From Alphaproteobacteria bacterium (GTDB lineage Bacteria > Pseudomonadota > Alphaproteobacteria > Rhizobiales > Amorphaceae): 64,000 nt of DNA. Made by a program: the position numbers and the translations under genes. The stretch is from NCBI GenBank assembly GCA_030431335.1, contig JAUIJH010000006.1:1-64000 (forward strand). Direction: 5' to 3'. Below the pieces are notes generated by a model. That model saw nothing but the letters and a program-made list of their open reading frames with translations, did not search any database and had not been told where the DNA came from. The stretch's first letter is position 1. Each line of letters opens with the position of its first letter. Positions 50,888 through 60,070 of the stretch are shown one piece after another.

Positions 50888-52054
50888 ATGCCGCTGATCA
50901 ACTGGTATATGTGTCGGCGCATCCTGACGCTCTTTCCGGCAGGGCTCCTGATCCTGACGTTGATCATCTGGTCGACGCAGGCGTTGCAGCGTCTCGACCT
51001 CGTCACGGCCAAGGGGCAGACGTTCGCGGTGTTCTTCGAGCTGACGATCCTGGCGATTCCCTTCCTCGCCACGCTGCTCGCGCCCATCGCCTTCGTCATC
51101 GCCATGATCGCGGTCTATGATTCGCTCAACCGCGACAGCGAGCTCGTCGTCATCGGCGCGGCCGGGGCGGGGCGGCTGCGTCTGCTCGCCCCCGCGCTGT
51201 GGGCGGCGGCGGTCTGTGCCGCGCTGGTGGCCGCCGGCACCGTCTATCTCGGCCCGGCCGGTCTCGCCAAGGCGCGCGTCATGCTGACCCAGGTGCGCGC
51301 CGACGTGGTCACCTCCATCGTCCAGCCCGGCCGCTTCATCGAGATCGAGGACGGCCTCACCGTCCACATCCGCGACCGGCGCGCCGACGGCAGCCTCGAG
51401 GGGCTGATGCTCAACGACACCCGCGGCACCGAGGTCGCCGTCACCTACCTCGCCCAGACCGGGCGCGTGGTGGAGACCGAGGGCAACACGCTGCTGGTGA
51501 TGACCAACGGCACCGTGCAGCGCATGGAACGGCCCGAGAACGAGCTCACCGTCGTCGCCTTCGACGCCTACGCCTTCGATCTCACCGAGCTCACCTCCGG
51601 CAACGTCACGCCCACCTTCCGCCCCTCCGAGCGCACGCTCGCCGAGCTCCTCACCCCCGATCCGGACGACACCTACCGCGCCGAGCGCGAGGCCCGCTTC
51701 CAGATCGAGATCCACGACCGCCTGTCCCAGCCGCTGGCGCCGTTCGTCTACGCGCTGGTGGTGTTCCTGTTCGTCGGCGACCCGCGCATGCACCGCCAGA
51801 GCCGGCTTGCCGGCGTCGCGGCGGCGGGGCTGGCCGTCGCGGCCGTGCGCGGGGCGACCTATGCGACGCTGCTGGGGGCGGAGAGCGCGCCGGCCCTCGC
51901 CCCGCTGGTCTATGTCGTGCTCCTGGGCGTCGGCGCCCTCGCCTTGTTCCTCATCGCCACCGACCGCTCGATCACCGTGCACGAGCACATCACCCACTGG
52001 ATCGCCAGCCGGATCGCCGACCTCTTCGCCAAGCGCAGCGGGGCGGCCGGATGA
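50888..52054 (+). CDS. lptF: LPS export ABC transporter permease LptF
   Basis: This is a 388-residue YjgP/YjgQ-family protein with an N-terminal helix starting MPLINWYMCRRILTLFPAGL, two more N-terminal membrane segments, a periplasmic beta-jellyroll domain (about 100-275) and three C-terminal helices. With LptG and the LptB ATPase it extracts lipopolysaccharide from the inner membrane. I start it at the ATG at 50888 because the track's TTG start adds residues ahead of the first helix that do not fit the family. It overlaps lptG by 4 bp (ATGA). Confidence 0.93.
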   Translation: MPLINWYMCRRILTLFPAGLLILTLIIWSTQALQRLDLVTAKGQTFAVFFELTILAIPFLATLLAPIAFVIAMIAVYDSLNRDSELVVIGAAGAGRLRLLAPALWAAAVCAALVAAGTVYLGPAGLAKARVMLTQVRADVVTSIVQPGRFIEIEDGLTVHIRDRRADGSLEGLMLNDTRGTEVAVTYLAQTGRVVETEGNTLLVMTNGTVQRMERPENELTVVAFDAYAFDLTELTSGNVTPTFRPSERTLAELLTPDPDDTYRAEREARFQIEIHDRLSQPLAPFVYALVVFLFVGDPRMHRQSRLAGVAAAGLAVAAVRGATYATLLGAESAPALAPLVYVVLLGVGALALFLIATDRSITVHEHITHWIASRIADLFAKRSGAAG

Positions 52055-53154
52055 AAACGCTCGACTGCGGCGTCATCCTGGCGCGCTACCTGGCCATCAC
52101 CTTCCTGCGCTGGATCGTGGGCTTCTTCCTGGTCGGCAGCGCCATCATCTTCCTCGCCGATTCCATCGAGATGATCCGCCGCTCGGTCGACCGCGTCACC
52201 TTCTCGGCCAGCGACGCGGTCCTCGCCTCGCTCCTCAAAACCCCCTCCCTCACCGAGGAATTCCTGCCCTTCGCAGTGCTGTTCGGCGCCATCGCGGCGT
52301 TCCTGGCGCTCAACCGGCGGCTGGAGCTGGCGGTGATGCGCGCGGCCGGCGTGTCGGCCTGGCAGTTCATCATGCCGGCGATCGTGGTGGTCGCGGGGCT
52401 CGGCGTCTTCGCCACCACCGTCTACAACCCGCTGTCGGCGGCGGCGCGGGAGCAGTCGGAGATCCTCAGCGCCCGCGTGCTGGGCAACGAGGCGCACCTC
52501 CTGTCCGGCACCGGGCGCACCGTGTGGCTGCGCCAGGAGGGCCCCGAGGGCGGCTCCATCATGCATGCGGCCGCCGCCTCGCCGTCCGGCCTCTCGCTCT
52601 ACCGGGTCGAGGTGCACCTGTTCGACAAGGACAGCCGCTTCGCCGGCCGCCTCGATGCCGCGGCCGCCGAGCTGCGCCCCGGCAGCTGGCACCTCCTCGA
52701 CGTCACGCGCTACACGGCCGACGGCAACCGCTCGCGCGAATCGACCGCGGACGTGCCCACCGCCGTCTCGCCGGACGAGGTGCGCGAGGCGGTCTCGCGG
52801 CCCGACACCATCTCCTTCTGGAAGCTGACCGACGCGATGCAGCGGGCCGAGAGCGCGGGCCTGCCCACGCACCGATTCGCGCTGCAGCACCAGGTGCTGC
52901 TGTCGCGCCCGCTGCTCCTGGCGGCCATGGTGCTGATCGCCGCGTCCGTGTCGCTGCGCCTGGTGCGCCTGGGCGGCGTCACGCGCGCCGTCACCGGGGG
53001 CGTCGTCGCCGGCTTCGTCCTCTACATCGGCTCGGCCGTGGTCTCCGACCTCGGCGAGGCCGGGGCGCTGGCGCCGGTGCTGGCGGCGTGGCTGCCCGGC
53101 CTCGCGGCCGCCCTCGTCGGCGCCTCCGCCCTCCTCTACACGGAGGATGGGTGA
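52051..53154 (+). CDS. lptG: LPS export ABC transporter permease LptG
   Basis: The 367-residue partner of LptF starts MKTLDCGVILARYLAITFLR, with the same plan of three N-terminal helices, a jellyroll domain and three C-terminal helices. FLPFAVLFGAIAAFLALNRR followed by ELAVMRAAGVSAWQF is the coupling-helix region that contacts LptB. The ATG sits in the lptF stop codon, and its own TGA overlaps the lptD ATG by one base, so lptF, lptG and lptD form a tight operon. Confidence 0.94.
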   Translation: MKTLDCGVILARYLAITFLRWIVGFFLVGSAIIFLADSIEMIRRSVDRVTFSASDAVLASLLKTPSLTEEFLPFAVLFGAIAAFLALNRRLELAVMRAAGVSAWQFIMPAIVVVAGLGVFATTVYNPLSAAAREQSEILSARVLGNEAHLLSGTGRTVWLRQEGPEGGSIMHAAAASPSGLSLYRVEVHLFDKDSRFAGRLDAAAAELRPGSWHLLDVTRYTADGNRSRESTADVPTAVSPDEVREAVSRPDTISFWKLTDAMQRAESAGLPTHRFALQHQVLLSRPLLLAAMVLIAASVSLRLVRLGGVTRAVTGGVVAGFVLYIGSAVVSDLGEAGALAPVLAAWLPGLAAALVGASALLYTEDG

Positions 53155-55490
53155 TGGTCTTGGCCCGCCTCGCCCGCATCGCCTTCGTCCTCGCCGCCTG
53201 GCTCGCGCTGGGCGCGCCCGCTTCGGCGCAGCTCCTGCCCGAGATCGGCACCGGCGACCCCGACGCCCAGCTCCTCCTGGAGGCGGACGAACTCATCTAT
53301 GACGTCGACACCGGGCGCATCACCGCCGTCGGCAACGTCTTCATCCACTACCAGGGCTTCCAGCTGTTCGCCAACGAGGTCACCTACGACCAGGCCGGCG
53401 ACACCCTCATCGCGCGCAACGGCGTGCGGCTGGAGGAGCCGGAAGGCAACATCGTCATCGCCCGCGAGCTGCAGCTGACGGACGATTTCCGCGACGGCTT
53501 CGCGACGGGCCTGCGGGCCGACACCATCTACCGCACGCGCCTCGGCGCCAACCGCGCCACGCGCACCGGCGGCAACATCACCGTGTTCGAGGATGCCGGC
53601 TACACGGCCTGCTATTCCTGCCTCAAGCGGCCCGACAAGCCGCCCACCTGGGCGATCAAGGCCCGCCGCATCGTCGCCGCCGAGGACAAGCGCACGCTGC
53701 GCTTCGAGGACCCGCGCTTCGAGTTCTTCGGCGTCTCCACGCCCTCGCTGCCCTCCTTCACCATCCCGGACCCCAGCGTGGAGCGCAAATCGGGCTTCCT
53801 GGTGCCGACCGCCGTCTATTCCAACCTGATCGGCTTCGGCGTGCGCAACTCCTACTTCCAGACGCTGGGGCCCTATCGCGACATCACCTTCGGCCTCACC
53901 CCCCTGTCGCGCCAGGGCGTCTTCGGCGACATCGAGTACCGCCAGCGCACCGCGACGGGCGTGTTCGACGTGCGCGCCACCGGCATCTACCAGTTCGACC
54001 CCGGCGCGTTCGGCGACACCGGCGGCAACCGCCGCTGGCGCGGCTCGCTGTCGACCAACGGCAACTTCTTCATCAACCCGCGCTGGCAGTACGGCTGGGA
54101 AGGCACCTACACCACCGACCGCCGCTATCTCGACGACTACAAGCAGTCCTTCGACAACACCCTCACCGCGCCGGCCACCATCTACCTCAACGGCCTCGGC
54201 GAGCAGACCTTCTTCGACGCCCGCATCTGGGCCTTCCGCATCCTGCAGAGCGATTACAACTCCACCGAGATCCTCAACCCGCCGCCGCCCTTCTCCCCCT
54301 TCGGCCAGCAGCTGCAGGACAAGCAGGCCCTCGTCCACCCGGTGATCGATTACGAGGGCGTCGTCGACCGGGCGGTGCTGGGGGGCGAGCTGTCCTATGG
54401 CTTCAACACCACCTGGCTGTCGCGCGCCGAGACGGACGCCTTCGGCGCCATCGTCAACGGCGTCAACACGGCCCGCTTCCGCGGCGTGGAGGGCACCTTC
54501 GGCCGCACCAGCGCCTCGCTCGACTGGCGCGCGCGCGTGATGGCCCCGGCCGGACAGGTGATCACCCCGTTCGCCGGCTTCCGCGGCGACCTCTTCTATC
54601 TCGACAACCGCGACGTCAACGTCACCGCGCTCGGCGACGACGAGGAGGTGTTCCTGCGCGGCATGCCCTATGTCGGCGTCAACTACAGCTACCCCTGGCT
54701 GATCGCGGCCAACTGGGGCACGCAGACCATCGAGCCCATCGGCGAGATCATCGCGCGGCCGGACGAGACCGGCATCGGCCACCTGCCCAACGACGACGCG
54801 CAGAGCGTCGTGTTCGACGATTCCAACCTGTTCGGGCCGACCAAGTTCTCCGGCTACGACCGCTCCGCGGGCGGCGTGCGCGCCAATGTCGGGCTGCGCT
54901 ACACGCTGCAGACCTATTCGGGCGCATTCCTGTCGGCTACCGTCGGCCAGTCCTACCACCTGGCCGGCCGCAACTCCTACGCGGTGCCGGACATCCTCGA
55001 TTCCACCGGCAATTCGGGCCTGTCCTCCAACAAGTCCGACTACGTCGCCGACATCACGCTCAACAGCAACGGGGGCCTGGCCGTCAGCGCCAACGGCCGC
55101 TTCGACGAGGAGACGCTGTCCATCGAGCGCGCCGAGGTGTCGGCCGCGAGCCAGGTCGGCCCGCTGTCGGCGCGCATCATCTACGCCTTCCTCGCCCGCC
55201 AGGAGGATCTCGGCTTCGTGGAGAACCGCGAGGAGATCCAGGGCGCCGCCTCGCTGCGCGTGCTCGACAACGTGCGCCTGTTCGGCCTCGTCCGCTACGA
55301 CCTGCAGGACGACGACCTGGTGCGCCAGGGCGTCGGCGTCGCCTACGACGACGACGCGCTGTCCATGTCCCTCGCCTACTCGGAGGACCGGGGCGGCGTG
55401 CCGGAGGATCCCGTCGACCGGACCATCTTCTTCCGCATCGGGCTGCGCACCATCGGCGACACCAGCGTATCCACCGGTCTTGATAATTGA
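53154..55490 (+). CDS. lptD: LPS assembly outer membrane protein LptD
   Basis: The 778-residue protein has a signal peptide (FVLAAWLALGAPASAQ), an N-terminal OstA/jellyroll domain with repeats such as LIYDVDTGRITAVGNVFIHY, and a large C-terminal beta-barrel. LptD receives LPS from the periplasmic bridge and places it in the outer leaflet. A Cys pair (ACYSC) occurs after the jellyroll domain, as in many alphaproteobacterial LptD. GGAGG precedes the ATG. The gene overlaps the end of lptG and is followed by surA, the chaperone that helps its folding. Confidence 0.95.
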   Translation: MVLARLARIAFVLAAWLALGAPASAQLLPEIGTGDPDAQLLLEADELIYDVDTGRITAVGNVFIHYQGFQLFANEVTYDQAGDTLIARNGVRLEEPEGNIVIARELQLTDDFRDGFATGLRADTIYRTRLGANRATRTGGNITVFEDAGYTACYSCLKRPDKPPTWAIKARRIVAAEDKRTLRFEDPRFEFFGVSTPSLPSFTIPDPSVERKSGFLVPTAVYSNLIGFGVRNSYFQTLGPYRDITFGLTPLSRQGVFGDIEYRQRTATGVFDVRATGIYQFDPGAFGDTGGNRRWRGSLSTNGNFFINPRWQYGWEGTYTTDRRYLDDYKQSFDNTLTAPATIYLNGLGEQTFFDARIWAFRILQSDYNSTEILNPPPPFSPFGQQLQDKQALVHPVIDYEGVVDRAVLGGELSYGFNTTWLSRAETDAFGAIVNGVNTARFRGVEGTFGRTSASLDWRARVMAPAGQVITPFAGFRGDLFYLDNRDVNVTALGDDEEVFLRGMPYVGVNYSYPWLIAANWGTQTIEPIGEIIARPDETGIGHLPNDDAQSVVFDDSNLFGPTKFSGYDRSAGGVRANVGLRYTLQTYSGAFLSATVGQSYHLAGRNSYAVPDILDSTGNSGLSSNKSDYVADITLNSNGGLAVSANGRFDEETLSIERAEVSAASQVGPLSARIIYAFLARQEDLGFVENREEIQGAASLRVLDNVRLFGLVRYDLQDDDLVRQGVGVAYDDDALSMSLAYSEDRGGVPEDPVDRTIFFRIGLRTIGDTSVSTGLDN

Positions 55491-55543
55491 AGCCATTCAA
55501 GGGTACTCGAAAACAGTACAACTTTATCGAGCGGGGCGTAGTG

Positions 55544-56464
55544 ATGGCGCGTATCGGCCTTTTCCTCATCCTGTTGCTGGCCGTGGCGGCCACCGCCGCG
55601 CCGCCGGCATGGGCGCAGACCCGCATCGTCGCGGTGGTCAACGAGCGGCCCATCACCAACTACGACGTCGCCCAGCGGGCCAAGCTGCTGCGCCTCACGG
55701 GCGTGCGGTCGAACGCTGAATCGGCCGCGCTGGACGAACTGATCAACGAGAAGATCCAGGACGGCGCGGTCCAGCGCGCCAACATCGAGATCAGCCAGGC
55801 CGAGATCGACGCCGCCATCGGCCAGATCGCCAGCCGCGCCAAGATCTCGTCGGCCCAGCTCGAAGGCGCCTTCCGCCAGGCGGGCGTGTCGATGGGAACG
55901 CTGCGCGAGCGCATCGGCTCGCAGATCGGCTTCAGCCGGCTGATCCAGGCCCAGTTCCGCCAGACCCTGCAAGTCACCGAGCAGGACCTCATCGCCGCCC
56001 TCAAGCGGGACGACGAGAAAGAGCTCGTCATCGACGCGGCGGTCTATACGCTGCAGCAGGTCATCATCGCGCTGCCGGCCAACCCCTCCCCCGCGCGCCT
56101 GAAGCAGGCCGAGGCGGTGGCGGCCGATCTGCGCGGGCGCTTCAGTTCGTGCAGCGAAGGCATCCCCCTCGCCAAGAAGACGCGCAACGTGGTGGTGCGC
56201 GACGGCGGCCGCCGCATGGGCGTGGAATTCGCGCCGTCCGTGCGCGAGGCGCTGGACGAGACCCCCGTCGGCAAGTTGACCGTGCCGCTGCCCCAGTCGC
56301 GCGGCCTCGTCATGTTCGCCGTGTGCGACAAGGAGATCGTGCGCTCGGCCAACGCGGCGATGAAGGAGATCGAGCCGGAGATCGCCAACGAGCGCGGCGA
56401 GGCGTTCGCCAAGCAGTACCTGCGTCAGCTCAAGCGCGACGCGGTGATCGAGAAACGGGGCTGA
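55544..56464 (+). CDS. surA: SurA-type periplasmic chaperone/peptidyl-prolyl isomerase
   Basis: The 306-residue protein has a signal peptide (IGLFLILLLAVAATAAPPAWA) and the SurA N-terminal chaperone domain with VVNERPITNYDVAQRAKLL and ALDELINEKIQDGAVQRANI. The following parvulin-like domain is weakly conserved and single, unlike E. coli SurA with two. It assists outer-membrane protein folding, notably LptD, its operon neighbour. I use the ATG at 55544; the track start at 55487 lies in the end of lptD and would add residues before the signal peptide. Confidence 0.88.
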   Translation: MARIGLFLILLLAVAATAAPPAWAQTRIVAVVNERPITNYDVAQRAKLLRLTGVRSNAESAALDELINEKIQDGAVQRANIEISQAEIDAAIGQIASRAKISSAQLEGAFRQAGVSMGTLRERIGSQIGFSRLIQAQFRQTLQVTEQDLIAALKRDDEKELVIDAAVYTLQQVIIALPANPSPARLKQAEAVAADLRGRFSSCSEGIPLAKKTRNVVVRDGGRRMGVEFAPSVREALDETPVGKLTVPLPQSRGLVMFAVCDKEIVRSANAAMKEIEPEIANERGEAFAKQYLRQLKRDAVIEKRG

Positions 56465-57393
56465 ACGCCGCCGCTGCGCCGGCCGCGGCACAGGAGCGCG
56501 ATCTCGCGGCCCTGCGCCGCGCCATCGACGCCCTGCCGCCGCTGCGCGAGGTGCTCGCCGCCACCGGCTTCACGGCCAAGAAGTCGCTCGGCCAGCATTT
56601 CATCTTCGACCGCAACCTGACCGACAAGATCGCCGCCAGCGTGCGGGCGCCCGGCGCCGACCCGCAGGCGCCGCTGGCGGGGCGCACCGTCGTCGAGATC
56701 GGCCCCGGGCCCGGCGGGCTCACCCGCTCGCTGCTGCACGCCGGCGCTCGCGTCATCGCCGTGGAGCGCGACGATCGCGCCGCCGAAGCCCTCGCCCCGC
56801 TGGTCGCCGCCGCCGAGGGCCGCCTCACCCTCCACCTCGCCGACGCCCTCAAGGCCGACTGGCCGGCGCTGGCGCCCCAGGGCGCGGCGATCTGCGCCAA
56901 CCTGCCCTACAACATCGCGACGCCGCTGCTGGTCGGCTGGCTCACCGCCGACCCGTGGCCGCCCTGGTGGTCCTCGGCGACGATCATGGTGCAGAAGGAA
57001 GTCGCCGCCCGCATCGTGGCCGACGCCGGCGCGGCCGGCTACGGCCGGCTCGGCGTGCTCACCAGCGCCCGCGCCCATGCGTCGAGCCTGTTCGACGTGG
57101 CGCCCACCGCCTTCGTGCCGCCGCCCAAGGTCTGGTCCTCGGTGGTCCGCCTTGAGCCGCGCCCGGAAGCCGGCGACATCCCCGTCAAGGCGCTGGCGCA
57201 GGTGACGGCCGCCGCCTTCGGCCAGCGCCGCAAGATGCTGCGCTCCAGCCTCAAGGTGCTGGGCGAGCCGGAGGCGCTGGCGCAGGCCGCCGGCCTTGCC
57301 CTCAACGAGCGCGCCGAGCAGGTGCCCGTGGAGGGGTTCGTGCGCCTGGCGCGGCTCCTGGCGGCCCGCTCAGAGCGTCTCGGCGATCTCTGA
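56461..57393 (+). CDS. rsmA: 16S rRNA dimethyladenosine transferase RsmA (KsgA)
   Basis: RsmA dimethylates two adjacent adenosines near the 3' end of 16S rRNA. Motifs: SLGQHFIFDRNLTDKIA, SAM site VVEIGPGPGGLTRSLL, and catalytic ICANLPYNIATPLL. The start is unusual. Conservation with relatives (DALPPLREVLAATGFTAKKS) begins before any ATG, GTG or TTG. The first plausible codon is a CTG at 56461 that overlaps the surA stop (CTGA), giving 310 residues; a GTG at 56551 would cut into conserved sequence. The 3' end overlaps the convergent gmk by 24 bp. pdxA, commonly found between surA and rsmA, is absent. Confidence 0.9.
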   Translation: MNAAAAPAAAQERDLAALRRAIDALPPLREVLAATGFTAKKSLGQHFIFDRNLTDKIAASVRAPGADPQAPLAGRTVVEIGPGPGGLTRSLLHAGARVIAVERDDRAAEALAPLVAAAEGRLTLHLADALKADWPALAPQGAAICANLPYNIATPLLVGWLTADPWPPWWSSATIMVQKEVAARIVADAGAAGYGRLGVLTSARAHASSLFDVAPTAFVPPPKVWSSVVRLEPRPEAGDIPVKALAQVTAAAFGQRRKMLRSSLKVLGEPEALAQAAGLALNERAEQVPVEGFVRLARLLAARSERLGDL

Positions 57394-58005
57394 GACGAAG
57401 GCGTCGAGCCCCACGCGCCGGCGCGCCTTCAGCCGCTCGGCGGCCAGAATGGCCGTCACGCCCTTGAGCGAGGCCTGCAGGTCGTCGTTCACCACCACGT
57501 AGTCGTATTCGCCGTAGTGGGCGAGCTCGGCGCGCGCGTTGTCGAGGCGGCGGCGGATGGTGGCCTCGTCGTCCTCGGCGCGGCGCACCAGGCGGTTGTG
57601 CAGCTCCGGCCCCGAAGGCGGCAGCACGAACACCGACACCAGGTCCTCGCCCAGGATGTCGCGGATCTGCTGCGCGCCCTGCCAGTCGATGTCGAACAGC
57701 ACGTCGCGCCCCGCCTTCAGCGCGCTTTCCACCGGGTCGCGCGGCGTGCCGTACTTGTTGCCGTGCACCTCGGCATATTCCAGGAGCTCGCCGCGCTCGC
57801 GCATCAGGTCGAACTCGCCGGCGGTCACGAAATGATAGTGGATGCCGTCCACCTCGCTCGGCCGGCGCGCGCGCGTCGTCACCGAGACGGACAGCTCCAG
57901 GCAGTCGTCCTTGTCGAGCAGCAGCCGCGCGATGGTGCTCTTGCCGGCGCCGGAGGGGGAGGACAGCACGAGCAAGAGGCCGCGGCGGTTCGGCGGCGCG
58001 CTCAT
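57370..58005 (-). CDS. gmk: Guanylate kinase
   Basis: Gmk phosphorylates GMP to GDP. The 211-residue protein has the P-loop VLSSPSGAGKSTIARLLL, the GMP-binding VTTRARRPSEVDGIHYHF, and FDIDWQGAQQIRD. The ATG at 58005 overlaps the yicC stop (ATGA). It is the last gene of the fab-mltG-yicC run. Its end overlaps rsmA on the other strand by 24 bp. Confidence 0.96.
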   Translation of the reverse strand: MSAPPNRRGLLLVLSSPSGAGKSTIARLLLDKDDCLELSVSVTTRARRPSEVDGIHYHFVTAGEFDLMRERGELLEYAEVHGNKYGTPRDPVESALKAGRDVLFDIDWQGAQQIRDILGEDLVSVFVLPPSGPELHNRLVRRAEDDEATIRRRLDNARAELAHYGEYDYVVVNDDLQASLKGVTAILAAERLKARRRVGLDAFVSEIAETL

Positions 58006-58880
58006 TGCAGGTTCTGAACCTGCTCGCGCATCTGCTCCACCACCGCCTTCAGCTCCAGCCCCAGCGCGGTGATCGCGTGATGGGGCGCCTTGGAGCAGAT
58101 CGTGTTGGTCTCGCGGTTGAACTCCTGCGCCAGGAAATCGAGCTTGCGGCCGATGGCGCCGCCCTCGGCGAACAGCGCCCGCGCCGCCGCGATGTGCGCG
58201 GCGAGCCGGTCGAGCTCCTCGCGCACGTCCGCGCGCGTCGCCAGCAGCGCCGCCTCCTGGTGCAGCCGCTCCTCGTTGAGCCCCGCCGTGCCGCTCAGCA
58301 TCTCCGCGATCTGCGCCGACAGCTTCGCCTTGATCGCCGGCAGCGCGCGCAGGGGGTGGACGTCGATCTCGGCGCGCAGGCGGTCCATCGCGGCCAGCTG
58401 CTCCAGCACCACCGGGGCGATCTGCGCCCCTTCGGCGAGCCGGTCCGCCTCCAGCGCCTCCAGCAGCGGGTCCACCTCGCCGGCGAGATCGGGCCGGGCG
58501 CCGTCGTCTTCCTCGCCCGCCGCCTCCACCACGCCGCGCAGCGCGAGCAGCCCGTCCGCCCGCGGCGCCGCCACGGCCCCGTAGGAGGCCAGGTCCTGGA
58601 TCGCGTCGAGATAGAAGGCGAGCTGGTCCTGGTTGATGGCGAAGCGCTGCTCGCGCTCGACCTTGCGCACGCTCAGCGACACCGAGATCGAGCCGCGCCG
58701 GAACACCGCCGCCACCTTCTTGCGGATCTCCGCCTCCAGCCGCTCGAAGCCGGACGGGAGCCGCACCCGCACATCCAGCGAACGCCCGTTGACCGAGCGC
58801 ACATCGAATTGAAAGGCGATGCCCTCGACCTCGCCTTCCCGGCTCGCGAAGCCGGTCATCGACTGGACGGCGGCGCTCAC
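58002..58880 (-). CDS. yicC: YicC family endoribonuclease-type protein
   Basis: The 292-residue protein contains SMTGFASREGEVEGIAFQFD and later LDFLAQEFNRETNTICSKAP, both signatures of YicC. Members are RNA-binding or ribonuclease-like proteins (YicC_N and DUF1732 domains). The start is a GTG at 58880 overlapping the mltG stop codon (GTGA). Eight residues precede the family's usual MTGF start, so the internal ATG could also be used. The gene order mltG, yicC, gmk is conserved in alphaproteobacteria. Confidence 0.93.
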   Translation of the reverse strand: MSAAVQSMTGFASREGEVEGIAFQFDVRSVNGRSLDVRVRLPSGFERLEAEIRKKVAAVFRRGSISVSLSVRKVEREQRFAINQDQLAFYLDAIQDLASYGAVAAPRADGLLALRGVVEAAGEEDDGARPDLAGEVDPLLEALEADRLAEGAQIAPVVLEQLAAMDRLRAEIDVHPLRALPAIKAKLSAQIAEMLSGTAGLNEERLHQEAALLATRADVREELDRLAAHIAAARALFAEGGAIGRKLDFLAQEFNRETNTICSKAPHHAITALGLELKAVVEQMREQVQNLQ

Positions 58881-60055
58881 TGGGTGGTCCCGGCCGCGTT
58901 CCGCTGACGCTCGACTTCCCGCCACTTGGCCACGTTGCGGTTGTGCTCTTCCAGGCTGGCGGCGAAGGCGTGGCCGCCCGTGCCGTCGGCAACGAAGTAG
59001 AGCTCGTTCGTGTCGGCCGGATTGGCCGTCGCCTTGAGCGCGGCGATGCCCGGATTGGCGATCGGCCCCGGCGGCAGCGCCGCGATCTGGTAGGTGTTGT
59101 AGGGGTTCGGCCGGTCGAAATCGGACTTGAAGATGGTGCGCGATTGCTGCCACGCGGCGCCGCCATAGAGGCCGTAGAGGATGGTCGGGTCCGACTGCAG
59201 CTTCATCTTGCGATTGAGCCGGTTGACGAACACGGCCGCCACGCGCTCCCGCTCGGTCGCGACGCCGGTCTCCTTCTCCACGATGGAGGCGAGCGTGACG
59301 AGTTCCTCCGGCGAGGACAAGGGCAGGTCCGGATCGCGGTTTTCCCACACCTCCGCCACGGCCTTGTTGCGCGCCTCGCGCATCCGCGCCAGCAGCTGCT
59401 CGCGCCGCATCCCGCGCTCGACGCTGTAGGTCTCGGGCAGCAGCGAGCCCTCCGGCGGGATCGAGGCGATGGTGCCGGACAACAGATCGAGGTCGTTGAG
59501 CCGCTGCACCACCTGCGAGGAGGTCAGCCCCTCGGCGATGGTCACCTGGTGCTGCACCACCTCGCCGGAGATGATCTTGTCGAGGATCTCGGCCATCGAG
59601 GCGTGGGCGGGCACCACGTATTCGCCCGCCTTCATGTCGGCGGAGGCCGACTTGGCCAGCACCGCGCCCACGAAGACGTGCTGGTTGGAGATGATGCCCA
59701 GCTCTTCCAGCGCGTCGGCAATGGATTGCACCGAGGCGCCGCGCGGGATGTTGACCTGCACGCTCTCGTCGAGCGGGCCCGGCGCATAGAACGCCTGGCG
59801 CCCGTAGATCAGCGCGCCGATGCCGCCGACGAAGGCGAACATCACGATCAGCATGACGAAATTCAGGCCGACGATGAGCGGGTGGCGCGCCTTGCGCGAA
59901 CGCCGCTGCACCTCCGGCATTTCGGCCGCGGGCTTGGTCTTGGCGCGCTTGCGGGCCGGCCCCACCAGGGGCTCCGGCCGCTTGGGCCCGCGCATGTCAC
60001 CTTGCGGCTCGATGGGGGGAGGCGCCGATTTGGAGCCGCGTCGACGTTGCCGCAT
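58877..60055 (-). CDS. mltG: Endolytic murein transglycosylase MltG
   Basis: MltG cuts nascent peptidoglycan strands at the inner membrane and limits glycan length. The 392-residue protein has a basic, proline-rich cytoplasmic N-terminus of about 60 residues, one membrane helix (FVMLIVMFAFVGGIGALIYG), a LysM-like region, and the YceG catalytic domain. The latter contains EGSLLPETYSVERG and LASIVEKETGVATERERVA with the catalytic Glu, then QSDPTILYGLYG. It follows fabF with a 15-bp gap on the same strand. Confidence 0.95.
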   Translation of the reverse strand: MRQRRRGSKSAPPPIEPQGDMRGPKRPEPLVGPARKRAKTKPAAEMPEVQRRSRKARHPLIVGLNFVMLIVMFAFVGGIGALIYGRQAFYAPGPLDESVQVNIPRGASVQSIADALEELGIISNQHVFVGAVLAKSASADMKAGEYVVPAHASMAEILDKIISGEVVQHQVTIAEGLTSSQVVQRLNDLDLLSGTIASIPPEGSLLPETYSVERGMRREQLLARMREARNKAVAEVWENRDPDLPLSSPEELVTLASIVEKETGVATERERVAAVFVNRLNRKMKLQSDPTILYGLYGGAAWQQSRTIFKSDFDRPNPYNTYQIAALPPGPIANPGIAALKATANPADTNELYFVADGTGGHAFAASLEEHNRNVAKWREVERQRNAAGTTQ

Positions 60056-60070
60056 CGGGCCGATCCTCGC

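Noticed and set aside
53136-55496. 786-residue minus-strand ORF
   Set aside because: Antisense of lptD; no recognisable domain.
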